From an uncultured Bacillaceae bacterium (GTDB lineage: Bacteria > Bacillota > Bacilli > Bacillales > Alkalibacillaceae), in assembly GCA_937958375.1 (NCBI GenBank), contig CALGNY010000247.1, positions 1 through 8,463 on the forward strand: a stretch of DNA of 8,463 nucleotides, read 5' to 3'. This document shows, piece after piece, positions 4,982 through 8,463 of the stretch (its first letter is position 1; every line of letters begins with the position of its first letter). The notes below the pieces were generated by a model, which ran no database searches, was not told the DNA's origin, and saw only the letters and a list, made by a program, of their open reading frames with translations. The position numbers and the translations under genes are program-made.

Positions 4982-5458
4982 TTGAGTAAGCTTTATGATT
5001 TTAAAGTGGAAACATCAAGTGGAGAGCTTGAATCACTCAGTAAATATGAAGGAAAACTAGTTTTGGTCGTCAATACCGCGAGTAAGTGTGGATTCACCCC
5101 TCAGTTTGAAGGATTACAGAAACTATATGACTCGTATCAAGAGAAAGACTTCGTTGTTTTAGGTTTTCCAAGTGATCAATTCATGAACCAGGAATTCGAT
5201 AACCAAGAAGAGATTTTGGAATTCTGCCAAAGCAATTACGGGGTGACTTTTCCGATGTACAAAAAAACAGACGTCAAAGGGAAAGACCAACACCCGCTAT
5301 TCCAATACCTGACGGAAGAAAAGAAGGGCGTTCTTGGTGGGGAAATCAAATGGAATTTCACCAAATTTTTAATTGACCGGAACGGCGAAATCGTTGAACG
5401 TTATGCGCCTCAGACAAAACCAGAGAAAATAGAAGAGGATCTTAAAGAATATCTTTAA
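4982..5458 (+). CDS. bsaA: Glutathione peroxidase family protein, thioredoxin-type (BsaA-like)
   Basis: This cytoplasmic thiol peroxidase of 158 residues (B. subtilis BsaA is about the same length) reduces H2O2 and organic hydroperoxides. The peroxidatic Cys36 lies in NTASKCGFTPQ, with Gln66 and Trp124-Asn125 (KWNF) completing the catalytic tetrad. Cys82 (EFCQSNYG) is 46 residues after Cys36, the spacing of the resolving Cys in thioredoxin-dependent members, so thioredoxin rather than glutathione is the likely reductant. The common PCNQF motif reads PSDQF here: the non-essential Cys is Ser and the Asn is Asp. The TTG start at 4982 has GGAGGG 7 nt upstream and gives the normal N-terminus; a longer frame from 4922 overlaps the promoter. 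The gene is probably monocistronic, between two hairpins. Confidence 0.92.
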   Translation: MSKLYDFKVETSSGELESLSKYEGKLVLVVNTASKCGFTPQFEGLQKLYDSYQEKDFVVLGFPSDQFMNQEFDNQEEILEFCQSNYGVTFPMYKKTDVKGKDQHPLFQYLTEEKKGVLGGEIKWNFTKFLIDRNGEIVERYAPQTKPEKIEEDLKEYL

Positions 5459-5479
5459 TCAAATACTTCATATCTACTG

Positions 5480-5516
5480 CAAACGTCTCGATATCTATAT
5501 TGGGACGTTTGTTCTC
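5480..5516 (+). terminator. Hairpin terminator after the peroxidase gene
   Basis: CAAACGTCTC (5480-5489) pairs with GGGACGTTTG (5502-5511) with one G-U pair and a 12-nt loop, 21 nt after the stop codon. It is followed by TTCTCTGT, a weak T run. It is a probable rho-independent terminator. Confidence 0.65.
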
Positions 5517-5524
5517 TGTATAAG

Positions 5525-5554
5525 TTGAAAACCTTAAATGCTTATGGGTAAAAT
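5525..5554 (+). promoter_or_regulatory. SigA-like promoter of the chemoreceptor gene
   Basis: TTGAAA (5525-5530) and TAAAAT (5549-5554) each match the consensus at 5 of 6 positions, with an 18-bp spacer. Chemoreceptor genes in bacilli are often driven by SigD (TAAA-N15-GCCGATAT), and no good SigD site was found here. A TAAA at 5534-5537 is not followed by the matching -10. Confidence 0.5.
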
Positions 5555-5586
5555 AGACTAGAAAAACAACGAGAGGGTATTACGTT

Positions 5587-7578
5587 ATGAAGAAGATAGG
5601 TAGGTTTTTTACAAAATCGATACAAAGGCAATTCTTATTTCCGATCATTTTCCTGATTGTTCTAACTGGTGTGGCCATAGCTGGTACAAGCTATTATATC
5701 AGTATGAATCAATCGGTTGAAAATAGTGAAAACAATGTTACCAACCAAATGGAAGCATTAGAAGGGAATTTTGATGCACTCTTCTCCAATGCGGTACATA
5801 ATGTTGACCGGATCACTCAAGATTCGATGTTAAGCTCGGTTGATGCTAATAACGACGAAGTGTTTAATCGATTCCGGGAAGTCAGATTGAGCAATCCTTA
5901 TTATCGAGATGTGAAATTCGGAACCGCTGACGGTGAACTTCTTTCCTATCCAAGACATGACTTTGCCAGAGAGAAGGACGTTCGGAAAGAAAGATGGTTT
6001 CAAACAGCAGAAAATAATGAGGATGAAGTGGTGTTTACGGAACCCTATGTGGATGAAATTACCGGCGATACAATGGTAACGGCGATGAAAACGAGTCATG
6101 TTGGCGGCGTATTCCAAGGAGTATTCGCGATTGACATGACGATTGATCATTTGATTGAGCGTTCAAGTGAGCAGGCCGTTGGGGAATCTGGTTTTGTTTC
6201 AATCATCAGCAGCAATGGGAACTTTGTTTACCATCCAGATGAGTCAACCCATTTGAAACCGGCGGGTAATGTACCCTATTATTCTCATTTAATGGAACAA
6301 ACAGCCGGAACGTATACATACACACAAAACAATCAAGATAAAATGATCCAATTTGTGACGAATGAAGAGACTGGTTGGAAACTCATCGGTACCATTCCCA
6401 TCGATGAATTAAGAAGTCAGGGGAACGAACTTATTTTGCCAATAGTCCTTGTGTTAACCATCGTCATTTTGCTTGCGACGTTAATTGCCTTTTTCGTTAC
6501 GAGAAGGGTCACAAAACCAATCAAGCAACTCCAAACAAGTATGCAACGAGCTGGATCGGGTGATTTGACGGTAGGTATGACGGTAAATCGTCACGATGAA
6601 ATCGGAAAACTATGGGAACATTTTTCTGTTATGTTGGAGAATGTCCGAGAGCTTTTGAACAATTTGACGAAACAATCAAACCAAGTGAGCCATACAGCCG
6701 AATCGGTTGTCGCTAACTCAGAAGAAAACAGTGCAGCCGCGATGGAAGTTTCCAATACCGTACAGCAGATTGCTTCGGGTGCATCCAATCAAGCTGAATT
6801 AGTCGATCAAGGTCAAGAATCGGTAAGCGGATTAGTCGAACAAATGGACGCTGTCATGGCACAAAGTGAACAAATTCAAACGAGTTCGGATCAATTATTA
6901 ACCAATTCCGAACACGCCAAAACAGCTGTCAGCAGGCTGAGAGAGCATGCTGCAGTCTCTGCAACGGTTTCCGAACAAATGAAGCAGTCGATTGATCTGT
7001 TGCATCAACGTTCAGAGGGAATCAACCAAGTCGTCACGACAATATCAGAGATCGCCAGTCAAACAAATTTACTTGCGTTAAATGCTGCAATTGAAGCGGC
7101 ACGAGCAGGCGAAGCGGGTAGGGGATTTTCGGTTGTTGCTGAGGAAGTTCGTACCTTAGCCGAACAAACAGAGAAATCATTGGAAGGAATCTCGGCGATT
7201 GTCCAGGCCATGCAAGATCAAATCGAAACCATTGTAGAAAATATCACTCAACAGAATGATGTTGTCCATGAACAGTCATCCATTGTCCAACAAACAGAGG
7301 ATGCATTTGATAATACGTTTGATACCGTCCAATTGAACAAGCAAGCCATTGTGTCCGTCATTGATCGTGTTAAAGAAATGATACGTAAGAAAGATGAATT
7401 TGTCGGTCAAATGGACGAGATCCATTCAGTCACTCAGGAAACGGCAGCAGGCTCCGAAGAAATGTCTGCTTCGATTCAAGAGGTGAGCGCCTCGATGGAA
7501 CATTTGAATCAGATCGCTGAAGAACTGGATCAAGTGTCCAAAAACTTACAAAAAGACATGAAGCGTTTTACCATTTAA
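5587..7578 (+). CDS. Methyl-accepting chemotaxis protein, dCache-HAMP-MCP signal
   Basis: This 663-residue transmembrane chemoreceptor begins with a short basic cytoplasmic start and TM1 (about 16-38). A double-Cache extracellular sensor (about 40-278), TM2 (about 282-305), a HAMP domain (about 303-356) and a long coiled-coil signalling domain follow. The kinase-control tip, ISEIASQTNLLALNAAIEAARAGEAGRGF, spans about residues 486-514. The sensor has the YPRHDF...ERWFQTAE...PYVDEITG...AIDMTID pattern of dCache_1. Asp183 is kept, but the Arg-x-Trp-Tyr amino-acid-binding motif reads Glu-Arg-Trp137-Phe, so the ligand may not be an amino acid. No C-terminal CheR-binding pentapeptide is present, as is usual in bacilli. 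The protein acts in polar receptor arrays with CheA/CheW, which are not encoded here. ATG at 5587 has GAGAGGG 10 nt upstream. The gene is monocistronic between hairpins. Confidence 0.95.
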   Translation: MKKIGRFFTKSIQRQFLFPIIFLIVLTGVAIAGTSYYISMNQSVENSENNVTNQMEALEGNFDALFSNAVHNVDRITQDSMLSSVDANNDEVFNRFREVRLSNPYYRDVKFGTADGELLSYPRHDFAREKDVRKERWFQTAENNEDEVVFTEPYVDEITGDTMVTAMKTSHVGGVFQGVFAIDMTIDHLIERSSEQAVGESGFVSIISSNGNFVYHPDESTHLKPAGNVPYYSHLMEQTAGTYTYTQNNQDKMIQFVTNEETGWKLIGTIPIDELRSQGNELILPIVLVLTIVILLATLIAFFVTRRVTKPIKQLQTSMQRAGSGDLTVGMTVNRHDEIGKLWEHFSVMLENVRELLNNLTKQSNQVSHTAESVVANSEENSAAAMEVSNTVQQIASGASNQAELVDQGQESVSGLVEQMDAVMAQSEQIQTSSDQLLTNSEHAKTAVSRLREHAAVSATVSEQMKQSIDLLHQRSEGINQVVTTISEIASQTNLLALNAAIEAARAGEAGRGFSVVAEEVRTLAEQTEKSLEGISAIVQAMQDQIETIVENITQQNDVVHEQSSIVQQTEDAFDNTFDTVQLNKQAIVSVIDRVKEMIRKKDEFVGQMDEIHSVTQETAAGSEEMSASIQEVSASMEHLNQIAEELDQVSKNLQKDMKRFTI

Positions 7579-7590
7579 ACCAAACCGTAA

Positions 7591-7623
7591 GACCCTCTTC
7601 GAAAATGCTATTCCAAGAGGGTC
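7591..7623. terminator. Hairpin between convergent chemoreceptor and dehydrogenase genes
   Basis: GACCCTCTT (7591-7599) and AAGAGGGTC (7615-7623) form a perfect 9-bp stem with a 15-nt loop. It lies 12 nt after the chemoreceptor stop and 4 nt from the dehydrogenase stop at 7628. Both sides are moderately T-rich in the direction of exit, so it probably serves both convergent transcripts. Confidence 0.75.
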
Positions 7624-7627
7624 CTGT

Positions 7628-8404
7628 TTATTGTGCCGTATAGCCACCATCCAGAACGACTGCCTGACCCGTCACTCCTTTTGCACGATCACTGGCTAGG
7701 AAAATTGCGTAATCGGCAATTTCTTGAATATCCAATAATCTTTTCTGAGGGACAAGAGGATAAAGGACCTCTTCTAAAACATTTTCTACAGGCACGTTTC
7801 TTGTTTTTGCCAAATCATCAAACTGGCCACGAACGAGCGGCGTATCGACATATCCTGGACAGAGCGCATTAACAGTGATTCCCGAATCGGCAGCTTCAAG
7901 TGCAATCACTTTCGTTAACCCGATTATCCCATGTTTCGCACTGTTGTAAGCAGCTTTTCCGGAGAATCCGATTAGGCCGTTGATTGAGGCCATATTAAGA
8001 ATTCGGCCACTTTTTTGCTTTTTCATAATGGGTAAGGCATATTTCGTTGTCATGAATGAGCCGACTAACATGACTTTCAACAAGTGTTCAAATCTCTCGG
8101 TTGGAAAGTCTTCGATTGGAGCTACGTGCTGCAAACCTGCGTTGTTGATCAGTACATCTAACCGATCATACGTGTTAACCGTGTAATTAATTGCTGCTTT
8201 GATTTGATTCTCATCCGTGACATCACAGGCAATGTATGTACATTCGTAGCCTGATTCATTCAACGCATTCGTCGCATCCATCAATTTCTGCTCATCTAAA
8301 TCGGAGAGGACAACCGTTGCCTCTCATTTGCAAAATTCCTTTGCGATCTGATAGCCAATCCCACTAGCTGCCCCCGTAATGAAAACGACTTTATCTTTCA
8401 CCAT
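7628..8404 (-). pseudogene. bdhA: 3-hydroxybutyrate dehydrogenase (SDR) interrupted by an in-frame stop
   Basis: The full frame would be 258 residues, the usual size for NAD-dependent D-3-hydroxybutyrate dehydrogenase, which oxidises 3-hydroxybutyrate to acetoacetate. The glycine-rich TGAASGIG (residues 10-17), NNAGLQHVAP with the family's Gln-His pair, catalytic Ser140, Tyr153 and Lys157 (YNSAK), and a diagnostic late region (GYVDTPLVRGQ, PQKRLLDIQEIA) are all present. ATG at 8404 has AAGGTG 7 nt upstream. However, codon 27 is TGA (8326-8324). Around it the expected family sequence EFA(N/K)EGATV reads EFCK-stop-EATV. One extra base in the A run at 8332-8335 and one missing base near 8319-8325 would explain this, with the frame restored afterwards. 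The open part, from a TTG at 8284, lacks the NAD-binding fold and would be inactive. A sequencing or assembly error is an equally good explanation. Confidence 0.85.
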
Positions 8405-8463
8405 AGAATCACACCTTCATTTGATTATTCGTCATGTTTATACTAATTCAAGTCAAACGATGG

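Noticed and set aside
7633..8186. Plus-strand frames opposite the dehydrogenase gene
   Set aside because: They are shadows of the SDR reading frame; the minus-strand protein matches its family over its whole length.

Overview
The window looks like chromosomal DNA of a low-to-moderate G+C Bacillaceae-type Firmicute, possibly salt- or alkali-tolerant. The evidence is strong AGGAGG ribosome binding sites, frequent TTG/GTG starts, SigA-type promoters, a CcpA-type cre site, a TPP riboswitch ahead of thiT, and proteins of the YuxK, BsaA and Mcp types. The genus cannot be fixed from sequence alone.

Layout. 1-165 is a tandem array of about 51-bp imperfect palindromes. 166-387 is a regulatory region with a perfect inverted repeat, a SigA-like promoter and a cre-like site. 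It precedes a two-gene catabolic-looking operon (388-2851). The first gene is a metal-free M24 'pita-bread' hydrolase of the ectoine hydrolase (DoeA/EutD) type; the second is a PLP enzyme of the cystathionine gamma-synthase/lyase family. The operon ends in a clear intrinsic terminator. A second, unrelated array of about 51-bp hairpin repeats (2898-3104) fills the gap to a convergent minus-strand operon (3980-3110). That operon encodes a 47-residue very basic protein, a CxxC-x21-CxxC membrane protein and a DCC-family (YuxK-like) thiol-disulfide protein.

3981-4312 has no gene. It holds two divergent promoters and a TPP riboswitch with terminator and antiterminator, which controls thiT (4313-4882), the thiamine-binding S component of an ECF transporter. 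Next come a thioredoxin-type glutathione peroxidase (4982-5458) and a dCache/HAMP methyl-accepting chemotaxis protein (5587-7578), each with its own promoter and hairpin. On the minus strand, 7628-8404 is a 3-hydroxybutyrate dehydrogenase gene broken at codon 27 by an in-frame TGA. The break lies between what look like two compensating 1-nt indels.

Most of the window is ordinary housekeeping or accessory metabolism. The points most worth following are the hydrolase/PLP-lyase pair with its own operator and cre, the small-protein/CxxC/DCC operon as a possible undescribed thiol-redox unit, the two hairpin repeat arrays, and the damaged dehydrogenase. No phage, IS element, CRISPR, tRNA or rRNA was seen.
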